Of a DNA stretch of 5,500 nucleotides, positions 1-5,500 are shown piece after piece. The stretch is from Pseudomonadota bacterium (GTDB lineage Bacteria; Pseudomonadota; Gammaproteobacteria; Xanthomonadales; Rhodanobacteraceae). The stretch covers positions 6,272 through 11,771 of the forward strand of contig JAJZGE010000012.1 of assembly GCA_021798675.1 (NCBI GenBank), in the 5' to 3' direction. Every line of letters begins with the position of its first letter. Positions within the stretch are counted from its first letter, which is position 1. Below the pieces are notes generated by a model, which worked only from the letters and a program-made list of their open reading frames with translations, had not been told where the DNA came from and searched no databases. Made by a program: the position numbers and the translations under genes.

Positions 1-283
<283 letters not shown>

Positions 284-284
<1 letters not shown>

Positions 285-1162
285 TGATGAAACGCCGGTT
301 CAGCGCACTCGCCCCGATCCTCGCCGCCTGCACGCTGCTGCTGGCCGCCTGCCACTCCGTGAAGGACCTTGTGCCGCCGAACCTGCGCCCGCCGGAGAAC
401 ACCGACGACCCGCTCAAGCAGGCGCAACAGCGCCTGCTCGAAGCGACGCCCTGCTGCACCAGCTTCGCCGACTTCTCCTACCAGAGCCTGCTGCCGTGGC
501 AGCCGCAGCCGTTCACGCTGGGCAGCGGCAGCAGCGTGGCGAACATCAACGGCACGCATAGCTACTTCCTCGCGTTCCGCCTGCCGACCGGGGCCAAGCT
601 GCCCTACCGCATCGCGTTCAAGTCGGAGTTGAACGGCCGTTGGCTGAAGTCCAGCTACCTGTTCGCGCCCACCGTGGTATTGCTGGACAGCGGCTTCCAG
701 CCGATCGGCTCCGACGACGTTTCGCTGTGCGAGCACATGGGCTGGAGCGACGCCAGCTCGGGCGCGTTCGGCGCCTATACCGTCAACAGCAAACAGGCAC
801 GCTACCTGCTGATCTACAGCTCGGCCGACCAGCAGAAGGGCAAGACCTACTGGGAGCAGTCACCCACCGCGTTCTCCGCACAGGGCATGGCAAGCAGCAT
901 GCCCACGCTGGAGATGAGCTCCAGCGGCACCTTCAGCGTGCCGCATGGCCCCGACGGCACGATCTGGGTGGGCATGATGAACGCCACCTACGCCAAGGCC
1001 GTGGACAACGCGATCTGCAAGCAGCCACCGAAGGGCAACGGCGTGCTCAACACCCTGCGCACCGCCCTGCCGTGGGGTGCTGCCGGCAACGCCAGCAGCG
1101 CCAGCGACAAGGGCGGCGGCACCGGGGCGAACTCCGCATCCGGCAGCGCCCGGGGAAGCTGA
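284..1162 (+). CDS. MalM-like lipoprotein (292 aa)
   Basis: Predicted envelope lipoprotein. The N-terminus has K3-R4-R5, a hydrophobic stretch and a lipobox LLAAC with the lipidated Cys at residue 23. An earlier ILAAC at 12-16 would leave too short a hydrophobic core. The middle (about residues 57-190) resembles E. coli MalM, the periplasmic protein of the maltose operon: SYFLAFRLP followed by a beta-rich stretch, then YLFAPTVVLLDSGFQPIG (125-142, MalM has a VFAPNVLILD-type segment), then RYLLIYSSADQQ (173-184). MalM's own biochemical role is unsettled, so no activity is claimed. Besides the lipid Cys, the mature part has four Cys (57, 58, 149, 245), compatible with disulfides. The tail (265-292) is Gly/Ser/Ala-rich and probably disordered. 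The start is ATG 284 (or the adjacent ATG 287), just inside the asnS stop; longer upstream starts would lie inside asnS and bury the signal sequence. No maltose genes are nearby, so a sugar role is not implied. Confidence 0.8.
1152..1158 (+). promoter_or_regulatory. Ribosome binding site for the GTG-started membrane protein gene
   Basis: GGGGAAG lies inside the last codons of the lipoprotein gene, six bases before GTG 1165. It is the best purine-rich site near the beginning of this frame. It fixes the start at a GTG that no longer upstream reading would predict, because the open frame itself extends back through the lipoprotein gene. Confidence 0.55.
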
Positions 1163-1164
1163 GC

Positions 1165-1479
1165 GTGCTGGCCCTCTACCTCGGCTTGCTGGCCGCCGGC
1201 CTGGCCCTGTTCGTGCTGTCCTACGTGGCGCCGTTCCGCGTCGCCGCCCTGATGCGCCAACGCCATCCGCAGCACTGGCAGGTGGTCGCCGAATCCGAGC
1301 GGGGCAGGATCGGTCCGCTGCGCACCTGGATGCGCATGCAGTACGTGCTTCGCTCGCCCGCGCTGGCCCTGCTGGACGATCGCGACATCAGTCGCTGGCG
1401 CGGCGCCTGGCGCTACAGCCAGTGGCTGGGCTGGCTGTGCTGGCTGGCCGCGCTGGCGATGCGCCTGCGCTGGGGTTGA
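1165..1479 (+). CDS. Small two-helix membrane protein of unknown function (104 aa)
   Basis: I do not recognise the family. Translation from GTG 1165 gives 104 residues with a hydrophobic helix at about 3-22 (Leu/Ala-rich), a basic loop of about 60 residues (R25, R31, R33, R46, R48, R53, R57, R63), an acidic DDRD at 71-74, and a second Trp-rich hydrophobic segment at about 84-99 (QWLGWLCWLAAL). By the positive-inside rule, the basic loop is probably cytoplasmic and both termini periplasmic. The size and arrangement recall UspB-type small membrane proteins, but I see no sequence match good enough to claim this. The gene starts two bases after the lipoprotein stop and lies 22 bases before the SDR gene, so it is probably translated from the same mRNA and may act with the lipoprotein at the inner membrane. 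The open frame and spacing support a real gene; the function is unknown. Confidence 0.7.
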   Translation: MLALYLGLLAAGLALFVLSYVAPFRVAALMRQRHPQHWQVVAESERGRIGPLRTWMRMQYVLRSPALALLDDRDISRWRGAWRYSQWLGWLCWLAALAMRLRWG

Positions 1480-1501
1480 CCGACACCACGGAAGCAAGTC
1501 C

Positions 1502-2290
1502 ATGCAATTGAACCTCGATGGCCGTCATGCCCTCGTCTGCGGTGCCTCGCAAGGTATCGGCCGCGCCAGCGCGATCGAACTGGCACTGCTGGGCGCCAAC
1601 GTCACCCTGCTGGCACGTCGCGCCGAGGCATTGCAGGCACTGATGCGCGAGCTGCCGCGCACGCACCCGGCGCAACGCCATGGTTTCATCGCCGTCGACG
1701 TGGGCGATACCGCCGCGCTGCGCGCGCAGGCCGAGGCGCTCGCCGCCGCCGCACCGGTGCACGTGCTGGTCAACAACAGCGGCGGGCCGCCGCCCGGCAG
1801 CGTGCTCGAGGCAAGTCCCGATGACTTCCTCGCCGCCTGGCGGCAACACCTGCTGGCCTGCCACACGCTGGCGCAGGCGACGGTACCCGGCATGCGCGCG
1901 GCCGGCTGGGGGCGCATCGTCAACGTGATCTCCACCTCGGTACGCGAGCCGATTCCCGGCATCGGCGTGTCCAACACCACGCGCGGCGCGGTGGCCAGCT
2001 GGGCCAAGACGCTGGCCGGCGAACTCGCCGCCTTCGGCATCACCGTGAACAACGTGCTGCCCGGTTCCACCCGCACGCCGCGCATCGAGCAGATCGTGGC
2101 CGTACGCGCCGAGAAAAGCGGCAAGCCGGCGGCCGAAGTGCAGCAGGCGATGGAGGCCGAGGTACCGATGCGCCGCTTCGCCGAGCCCGCGGAAATCGCC
2201 GCCGCGGTAGCCTTCCTCGCCTCGCCCGCGGCGAGCTACATCACCGGCGTCAGTCTTGCGGTGGACGGCGGACGCATGCGATCGCTCTGA
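1502..2290 (+). CDS. SDR-family oxidoreductase with atypical active site (262 aa)
   Basis: A Rossmann-fold protein of normal SDR length. Seen: the nucleotide-binding loop GASQGIG (14-20), R39-R40 after strand beta-2 (an NADP-type feature), D66 of the DxxD-like adenine site, the NNSGG version of the NNAG motif (91-95), catalytic-type Ser at 144 in the NVIST segment, NNVLPG, and the C-terminal SYITGVSLAVDGG. Where the family normally has YxxxK, this protein has S157-N-T-T-R161, so the catalytic Tyr is Ser and the Lys is Arg. A beta-ketoacyl-reductase-like SDR subgroup with NNSGGPPPG and SNxxR is known to lack a perfect tetrad, so this looks like subfamily identity, not decay. Start ATG 1502 has GGAAG (1490-1494) seven bases upstream. 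The gene precedes the aminomuconate-type aldehyde dehydrogenase and may share its pathway; the substrate is unknown and the usual annotation 3-oxoacyl-ACP reductase should not be trusted. Confidence 0.88.
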   Translation: MQLNLDGRHALVCGASQGIGRASAIELALLGANVTLLARRAEALQALMRELPRTHPAQRHGFIAVDVGDTAALRAQAEALAAAAPVHVLVNNSGGPPPGSVLEASPDDFLAAWRQHLLACHTLAQATVPGMRAAGWGRIVNVISTSVREPIPGIGVSNTTRGAVASWAKTLAGELAAFGITVNNVLPGSTRTPRIEQIVAVRAEKSGKPAAEVQQAMEAEVPMRRFAEPAEIAAAVAFLASPAASYITGVSLAVDGGRMRSL

Positions 2291-2347
2291 TCGAACGTAC
2301 CCGCGCGTCCGGTGCAATCGAAGGGGGCGTGGCGTAAGCTTCGGCGG

Positions 2348-3814
2348 ATGCCCATTTCGCGCCTCGCCAACCTGATCGATGGCCGCCTCGTGCCGCCATT
2401 GGCCGACCGCTGGCTCGATGTGTTCGAGCCCGCCACGGGCGAACCCTTCGCCGAATGCCCCGATGCCGATGCATCCGATGTCGCCATGGCCGTGGCCGCC
2501 GCGCAACGCGCGGCACCCGGCTGGGCGGCCACTCCGATCGAGCGGCGGGCCCTCCTGCTGCAGCGCCTCGCCGACCGGGTCGAGGCGCGACTGGACGAAT
2601 TCGCCGCACTGGAATCGCGCGACAGCGGCAAACCGGTGCGGCTCGCGCGCAGCGTGGACATCCCGCGCGCGGTGAGCAACCTGCGCTTCTTCGCCGCGGC
2701 CATCGAGGCATGGGGCAGCGAATCGCACGCGATGGCGCTCGGTGAGCCCGACCAGGGCGCCATCAACTACACGTTGCGCCAGCCGTTGGGCGCGGTGGGC
2801 TGCATCAGCCCATGGAACCTGCCGCTGTACCTGTTCACCTGGAAAATCGCGCCCGCTCTGGCTGCAGGCAACACGGTGGTGGCCAAGCCCTCGGAAATCA
2901 CGCCCTGCACCGCGGCCCTGCTCGGCGAGCTGAGCATCGAGGCCGGCTTCCCGCCCGGCGTGCTGAACATCGTGCACGGCCGCGGTCCGGCCGTGGGTCA
3001 GGCCATCGTCGAGCATCCCCGCATCAAGGCGGTTTCCTTCACCGGAAGCACCGCCACCGGGGCGCACATCGCGGCGGCAGCAGCGTCCCGGTTCAAGAAA
3101 GTCTCGCTGGAGATGGGCGGCAAGAACCCGGCCATCGTGTTTGCCGATGCCGAGCTCAGCGATGCCGATCTCGACACCATCGTGCGCTCGGGCTTCGCCA
3201 ACCAGGGCGAGATCTGCCTGTGCGGCTCGCGCCTGCTGGTGCAGCGCTCCATCTACGCCGCTTTCCGCGAGCGCTACCTCGCACGCGTGCGCGCGCTACG
3301 CGTGGGCGATCCGGTCGACGAGGCCAGCGACCTGGGCGCGTTGGTATCCAAGCCGCACTTCGACAAGGTGATGGCCTGCATCGCCCAGGCGCGCGCCGAG
3401 GGCGGCGAAGTGCTCTGCGGCGGCGAGCCCGTGACACCGCCCGGCCGCTGCGCGCGCGGCTGGTTCGTGGCGCCCACGGTGATCGAGGGCCTGGCGGACC
3501 AAGCCGCCACCAACCAGCAGGAAATCTTCGGCCCGGTGGTGACACTGATCCCGTTCGAGGACGAAGCCGAAGCCCTGGCCATCGCCAACGGCACCCGCTA
3601 CGGCCTCGCCGCCTCGCTGTGGACGCGCGACCTTTCGCGTGCGCACCGGCTCGGCGCGCAACTCGACTTCGGCATCGTGTGGATCAATTGCTGGATGCTG
3701 CGCGACCTGCGCACGCCGTTCGGCGGCACCAAACACTCTGGCCTCGGCCGCGAAGGCGGCAGCGAGGCGCTGCGCTTCTTCACCGAGCCCAAAAACGTCT
3801 GTATTCGCTACTGA
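2348..3814 (+). CDS. amnC: 2-aminomuconic 6-semialdehyde dehydrogenase-type aldehyde dehydrogenase (488 aa)
   Basis: NAD-dependent aldehyde dehydrogenase expected to oxidise 2-aminomuconic semialdehyde (or the 2-hydroxy analogue) to the dicarboxylate in the cytoplasm. All catalytic parts are visible: SPWN with N157 (oxyanion), K180 in AKPSE, FTGST (231-235), general base E255 in LEMGGKN, nucleophile C290 in NQGEICLCGSR, and E392-I-F-G-P. The C-terminal WINCWMLRDLRTPFGG (445-460) is typical of the hydroxymuconic/aminomuconic semialdehyde group. R107 and R452 fall about where the substrate-carboxylate arginines of the Pseudomonas enzyme lie (R120 and R464 from memory, with the offset shown by N157, E255 and C290). 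The amino rather than hydroxy substrate is inferred from the aminomuconate-deaminase-like gene downstream. ATG 2348 gives the family's usual length; GTG 2312 would add 12 atypical residues. Neither start has a clear Shine-Dalgarno. It ends 11 bases before the carbonic anhydrase gene. Confidence 0.88.
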   Translation: MPISRLANLIDGRLVPPLADRWLDVFEPATGEPFAECPDADASDVAMAVAAAQRAAPGWAATPIERRALLLQRLADRVEARLDEFAALESRDSGKPVRLARSVDIPRAVSNLRFFAAAIEAWGSESHAMALGEPDQGAINYTLRQPLGAVGCISPWNLPLYLFTWKIAPALAAGNTVVAKPSEITPCTAALLGELSIEAGFPPGVLNIVHGRGPAVGQAIVEHPRIKAVSFTGSTATGAHIAAAAASRFKKVSLEMGGKNPAIVFADAELSDADLDTIVRSGFANQGEICLCGSRLLVQRSIYAAFRERYLARVRALRVGDPVDEASDLGALVSKPHFDKVMACIAQARAEGGEVLCGGEPVTPPGRCARGWFVAPTVIEGLADQAATNQQEIFGPVVTLIPFEDEAEALAIANGTRYGLAASLWTRDLSRAHRLGAQLDFGIVWINCWMLRDLRTPFGGTKHSGLGREGGSEALRFFTEPKNVCIRY

Positions 3815-3820
3815 AGGAAA
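3814..3820 (+). promoter_or_regulatory. Ribosome binding site of the carbonic anhydrase gene
   Basis: AAGGAAA overlaps the last base of the aldehyde dehydrogenase stop codon. The AAGGA core lies seven bases before ATG 3826. It is the strongest Shine-Dalgarno in this part of the operon and sets the carbonic anhydrase start, although the open frame runs much further upstream. Confidence 0.6.
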
Positions 3821-3825
3821 CGCTG

Positions 3826-4491
3826 ATGGATTCGCTGAAAGAGTTGCTGGCCAGCAACCGGCGCTGGGCCGCCAACGTCACCGCGCAGGAGCCGGACTTC
3901 TTCGAGAAGCTCGCGCAGCAGCAGGCACCCAGATACCTGTGGATCGGCTGCTCCGACTCGCGCGTGCCGGCCACCCAGATCGTCGACCTGCCGCCGGGCG
4001 AGATCTTCGTCCACCGCAACGTGGCCAACGTGGTGGTGCACACCGACCTCAACGCGCTCAGCACCATCCAGTTCTCGGTGGACGTGCTCAAGGTGAAGCA
4101 CATCCTGGTGGTGGGCCACTACGGCTGCGGCGGCGTGGGCGCGGTACTGAACCAGTCGCGGCTGGGCCTGATCGACAACTGGCTGCGCCACATCGGCGAC
4201 GTGGCGATGAAGCACCCCGAAAAGCTCGATCCCGCCACCGAGTTCGCGGTACGCCATGCGCGCCTGTGCGAACTCAACGCGATCGAGCAGGCGGTCAACG
4301 TGTGCCACACCACGGTGGTGCGCGAGGCGTGGGAACGCGGCCAGCCGCTCGCGGTGCATGCCTGGATCTACGGCCTGGACAACGGACTCATCCGCGACCT
4401 CGGCCTGGACGTGCGCAGCATCGAACAGTTGCCGGCGGCCTACGAGGCTGCGCTTGCCGGCCTGGCCGAGCGCTGGAACGCGCCGGCGTGA
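3826..4491 (+). CDS. can: Beta-class carbonic anhydrase, type II (221 aa)
   Basis: Zinc enzyme interconverting CO2 and bicarbonate in the cytoplasm. It aligns almost without gaps with E. coli Can (220 aa). The zinc ligands are C42 and D44 in GCSDSR and H98 and C101 in GHYGCGG, the same numbers as in E. coli. R46 forms the Asp-Arg pair that controls access of Asp to the zinc. W39, R64 and Y182 match the non-catalytic bicarbonate pocket of type II enzymes (W39, R64 and Y181 in E. coli Can), so low-pH/bicarbonate allosteric inhibition can be expected. The HAWIYGLDNGLIRDL segment (178-192) is also family-typical. The gene stands 11 bases after the aldehyde dehydrogenase, and its stop overlaps the following GTG start by four bases (GTGA). 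Co-expression with these enzymes is therefore likely, and the context links it to CO2 from aromatic breakdown only by inference. Confidence 0.95.
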   Translation: MDSLKELLASNRRWAANVTAQEPDFFEKLAQQQAPRYLWIGCSDSRVPATQIVDLPPGEIFVHRNVANVVVHTDLNALSTIQFSVDVLKVKHILVVGHYGCGGVGAVLNQSRLGLIDNWLRHIGDVAMKHPEKLDPATEFAVRHARLCELNAIEQAVNVCHTTVVREAWERGQPLAVHAWIYGLDNGLIRDLGLDVRSIEQLPAAYEAALAGLAERWNAPA

Positions 4492-4910
4492 ACGACAGCG
4501 TGCGCACCGATGCCGCGCCGGCGCCAGTCGGCGCCTACCCGCATGCGCGGCGCGTGGGCAACCTGCTTTTCCTCTCGGGCGTCGGGCCGCGCCAACCGGT
4601 CACGAACGCGATCCCGGGCAACGTGTACGACGCCGACGGCAAGCTGGTCGCCTACGACATCGAGGCGCAGTGCCGGCAGGTGTTCGCCAACGTGCGCGCG
4701 GTGCTGGAGGCCAGCGGCGCGCGCTGGGAGGATCTGGTCGACGTGACCGTGTTCCTCACCGACATGACGCGCGATTTCGCCGCCTACAACTGCCTCTATG
4801 CCGAACACTTCGCCGGCGTCGACGCCTGCCGCACCACGCTGGGCATCACTGCCCTGCCGACGCCCATCGCCATCGAGCTGAAATGCGTGGCGCAGCTGGA
4901 CCGCCGCTGA
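4488..4910 (+). CDS. amnD: RidA-family protein, probable 2-aminomuconate deaminase (140 aa)
   Basis: Likely hydrolyses 2-aminomuconate to 4-oxalocrotonate (2-hydroxymuconate tautomer) and ammonia, the step after the aldehyde dehydrogenase encoded two genes upstream. The RidA/YjgF (chorismate mutase-like trimer) fold is indicated by the PVGAYPHARRVGNLLFLSG start (13-31), DIEAQCRQVFANVRAVLEASG (57-77), the DLVDVTVFLTDM strand (82-93), F97-A-A-Y-N, and R115-T-T. R115 and E130 stand 15 apart, like the carboxylate-binding R105 and catalytic E120 of E. coli RidA. The insert at 33-56 with VYDADGKLVAYD and the overall match to Pseudomonas AmnD/NbaF, as I remember them, favour the deaminase over a general 2-aminoacrylate deaminase. 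The start is GTG 4488, overlapping the carbonic anhydrase stop (GTGA), which implies translational coupling; GTG 4500 is an alternative. Family assignment is secure; the exact substrate is less so. Confidence 0.85.
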   Translation: MNDSVRTDAAPAPVGAYPHARRVGNLLFLSGVGPRQPVTNAIPGNVYDADGKLVAYDIEAQCRQVFANVRAVLEASGARWEDLVDVTVFLTDMTRDFAAYNCLYAEHFAGVDACRTTLGITALPTPIAIELKCVAQLDRR

Positions 4911-4952
4911 TCGCAAAGGCAAAGCAAGCCGCAGCGTGATGCCGTGCCAAAA

Positions 4953-4982
4953 GAAAACCCGCCGGCTCGCCGGCGGGTTTTC
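4953..4982. terminator. Bidirectional rho-independent terminator
   Basis: A near-perfect inverted repeat: 14 bases at 4953-4966 (GAAAACCCGCCGGC) pair with 4969-4982 around a TC centre, giving a very GC-rich stem with a T run at 4978-4981 on the plus strand and the matching A run at 4954-4957, which is a T run on the minus strand. It lies 42 bases after the RidA-family stop and 25 bases beyond the stop of the opposing repeat-protein gene. It can therefore end both the plus-strand operon and the minus-strand gene. Confidence 0.9.
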
Positions 4983-5007
4983 GCATCGTCCTGAGGTTTC
5001 CGGACAA

Positions 5008-5310
5008 TCAACCAGCCGATGCCTTACCTGCGGCATCAGCCTTCTTCGAGGCCTTCTTCATGGCCTTCTTGTGATGGCTGTGGTGCTTGCTCGACTTGTG
5101 CATGGCGCTCTTGTGCATGGCGCTCTTGTGCATGGCGCTCTTGTGCATGGCGCTCTTGTGCATCGTGCTCTTGTGCATGGCGTCCATGTGCATGGCGGAC
5201 GCAGGGGCGGCAGTCTGCGGAGCGCTGGCAGGTGCCGCCTGCCGGGCGAATACGGAAGCGGACAGGGCCACGCCGGCGACGAGCAGGGAAGCAATCGCGA
5301 ACTTGCGCAT
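5008..5310 (-). CDS. Exported Met/His/Lys-rich pentapeptide-repeat protein (100 aa), function unknown
   Basis: No family recognised. The protein begins with a clear Sec signal peptide: M-R-K, a hydrophobic core, and the site SVFA before R23, leaving about 78 mature residues. Then come an Ala/Pro/Ser linker (25-39), AMHMD (39-43), six xMHKS pentapeptides (44-73: A, T, A, A, A, A in first place), a His cluster SKHHSHHKK (74-82), and a Lys/Ala tail (83-100). The mature chain has 11 His and 9 Met, no Cys and almost no acid, so it is strongly basic, low-complexity and periplasmic or secreted. Regular Met-His pairs suggest binding of copper or another soft metal. Alternatively, the composition and signal peptide recall Asr-type acid-shock proteins with HHKK repeats. 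Start ATG 5310 has GAGG (complement of 5320-5323) nine bases upstream. It converges on the operon at a shared terminator. The open frame, export signal and ribosome site support a real gene. Confidence 0.85.
   Translation of the reverse strand: MRKFAIASLLVAGVALSASVFARQAAPASAPQTAAPASAMHMDAMHKSTMHKSAMHKSAMHKSAMHKSAMHKSSKHHSHHKKAMKKASKKADAAGKASAG
5101..5190. repeat. 15-bp tandem direct repeat inside the MHKS protein gene
   Basis: Six head-to-tail 15-base units. Units at 5101, 5116, 5131 and 5146 are identical (CATGGCGCTCTTGTG). The unit at 5161 differs at two bases and that at 5176 at three. A partly matching unit precedes them at 5086-5100. On the coding (minus) strand each unit reads H-K-S-A-M or a variant (HKSTM, HMDAM). 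Because the unit is a multiple of three, gain or loss of copies changes protein length without shifting the frame. Confidence 0.95.
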
Positions 5311-5319
5311 GATGGCGAA

Positions 5320-5323
5320 CCTC
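5320..5323 (-). promoter_or_regulatory. Ribosome binding site of the MHKS repeat protein gene
   Basis: On the minus strand GAGG lies nine bases before ATG 5310. It supports this start and keeps the signal peptide intact. Confidence 0.5.
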
Positions 5324-5474
5324 GATGATTTTTTGTGTATCGCGAGCCCGGCCGGAACCCGGCATCACGGGAGGCGCGACGGGGGCCACGATAGCAGCAC
5401 CACGGGCATACCGGGACTGAACGGGACGACCTCGCGCCACGCTGTTCCGATCGCGGATATCTGCGCTTCAGCTT
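5324..5474. other. Upstream region of the MHKS gene, no coding sequence supported
   Basis: This stretch must hold the promoter of the minus-strand repeat-protein gene. It contains an A6 run on the minus strand (complement of 5329-5334) and a short perfect hairpin GCCGG-AAC-CCGGC at 5351-5363, which could form in the leader RNA. I could not find a -35/-10 pair close enough to consensus to call, and no open frame here has a credible start or protein features. Confidence 0.4.
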
Positions 5475-5499
5475 GCGCGTTTCAGAGCCCGAAACGCGC
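5475..5499. repeat. 9-bp perfect inverted repeat at the window edge
   Basis: GCGCGTTTC (5475-5483) is the exact reverse complement of GAAACGCGC (5491-5499), separated by a seven-base AGAGCCC spacer. It could form a hairpin as a terminator of a gene beyond the window or be a dyad operator. A T run that would settle the matter would lie outside the window on one side and is absent on the other. Confidence 0.6.
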
Positions 5500-5500
5500 C

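Noticed and set aside
1388..3067. 559-codon open frame on the minus strand opposite the SDR and aldehyde dehydrogenase genes
   Set aside because: The translation is Gly/Arg/His-rich with no domain or motif, and it lies antisense to two genes with complete family motifs. Long antisense frames are expected at this GC content.
2812..3825. Upstream extension of the carbonic anhydrase frame to a 559-residue protein
   Set aside because: The extra N-terminal part is Arg-rich out-of-frame translation of the aldehyde dehydrogenase gene. ATG 3826 has a good ribosome site and gives a protein that aligns with E. coli Can from its first residues.
3639..4487. Long upstream extension of the RidA-family frame
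   Set aside because: It crosses the aldehyde dehydrogenase and the whole carbonic anhydrase gene in another frame, with low-information Arg/Ala/Gly sequence. The family starts at about GTG 4488.
5101..5190. Tandem repeats considered as a CRISPR-like array or iterons
   Set aside because: The units are directly adjacent with no spacers, are in frame with a coding sequence, and are explained by pentapeptide repeats.
4936..5328. Plus-strand frame rich in LVHGA repeats opposite the MHKS gene
   Set aside because: The repeats are a mirror of the 15-bp tandem units. The frame runs through the terminator hairpin and has no ribosome site, whereas the minus-strand reading has a signal peptide and a ribosome site.
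5336..5364. Possible minus-strand promoter with GATACA (complement of 5336-5341) as -10
   Set aside because: The sequence at the expected -35 position is GC-rich and does not resemble TTGACA, so the pair is no better than chance.

Overview
The window reads as a GC-rich proteobacterial chromosome segment. The protein types and the very high GC at third codon positions suggest a gammaproteobacterium of the Xanthomonadales (Rhodanobacter/Dyella/Luteibacter-like). That placement is an inference from general resemblance, not from a marker gene.

Layout: seven tightly packed genes run on the plus strand. (1) The 3' end of asnS (asparaginyl-tRNA synthetase, to 284) overlaps by one base (2) a MalM-like lipoprotein (284-1162). 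This is followed after 2 nt by (3) a 104-residue two-helix membrane protein of unknown role (1165-1479). Then come (4) an atypical short-chain dehydrogenase/reductase (SDR) without the usual Tyr and Lys (1502-2290), (5) an aldehyde dehydrogenase of the 2-aminomuconic/2-hydroxymuconic semialdehyde group (2348-3814), (6) a type II beta-carbonic anhydrase very like E. coli Can (3826-4491), and (7) a RidA-fold protein resembling 2-aminomuconate deaminase (4488-4910). A strong, symmetric hairpin at 4953-4982 ends this run and can also serve the opposing gene. That gene, on the minus strand (5008-5310), encodes a small exported protein with six xMHKS pentapeptides, built on a 15-bp tandem repeat. 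The last 190 bases hold its upstream region and a 9-bp inverted repeat at the window edge; no coding sequence is supported there.

How the genes may work together: genes 5 and 7 correspond to consecutive steps of the lower kynurenine/3-hydroxyanthranilate (2-aminomuconate) branch of tryptophan catabolism: semialdehyde oxidation, then deamination. The SDR just upstream is a plausible accessory member. The carbonic anhydrase sits between the two pathway enzymes and is coupled to the second, which is unusual; it might handle CO2 released by decarboxylases of the same pathway, but that is inference. The other enzymes of the pathway are not in this window.

No mobile element, CRISPR array, tRNA or rRNA is visible, and I see no convincing complete new multi-gene system. 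The most distinctive items are the xMHKS repeat protein, the catalytically unusual SDR and the carbonic anhydrase embedded in an aminomuconate gene pair.
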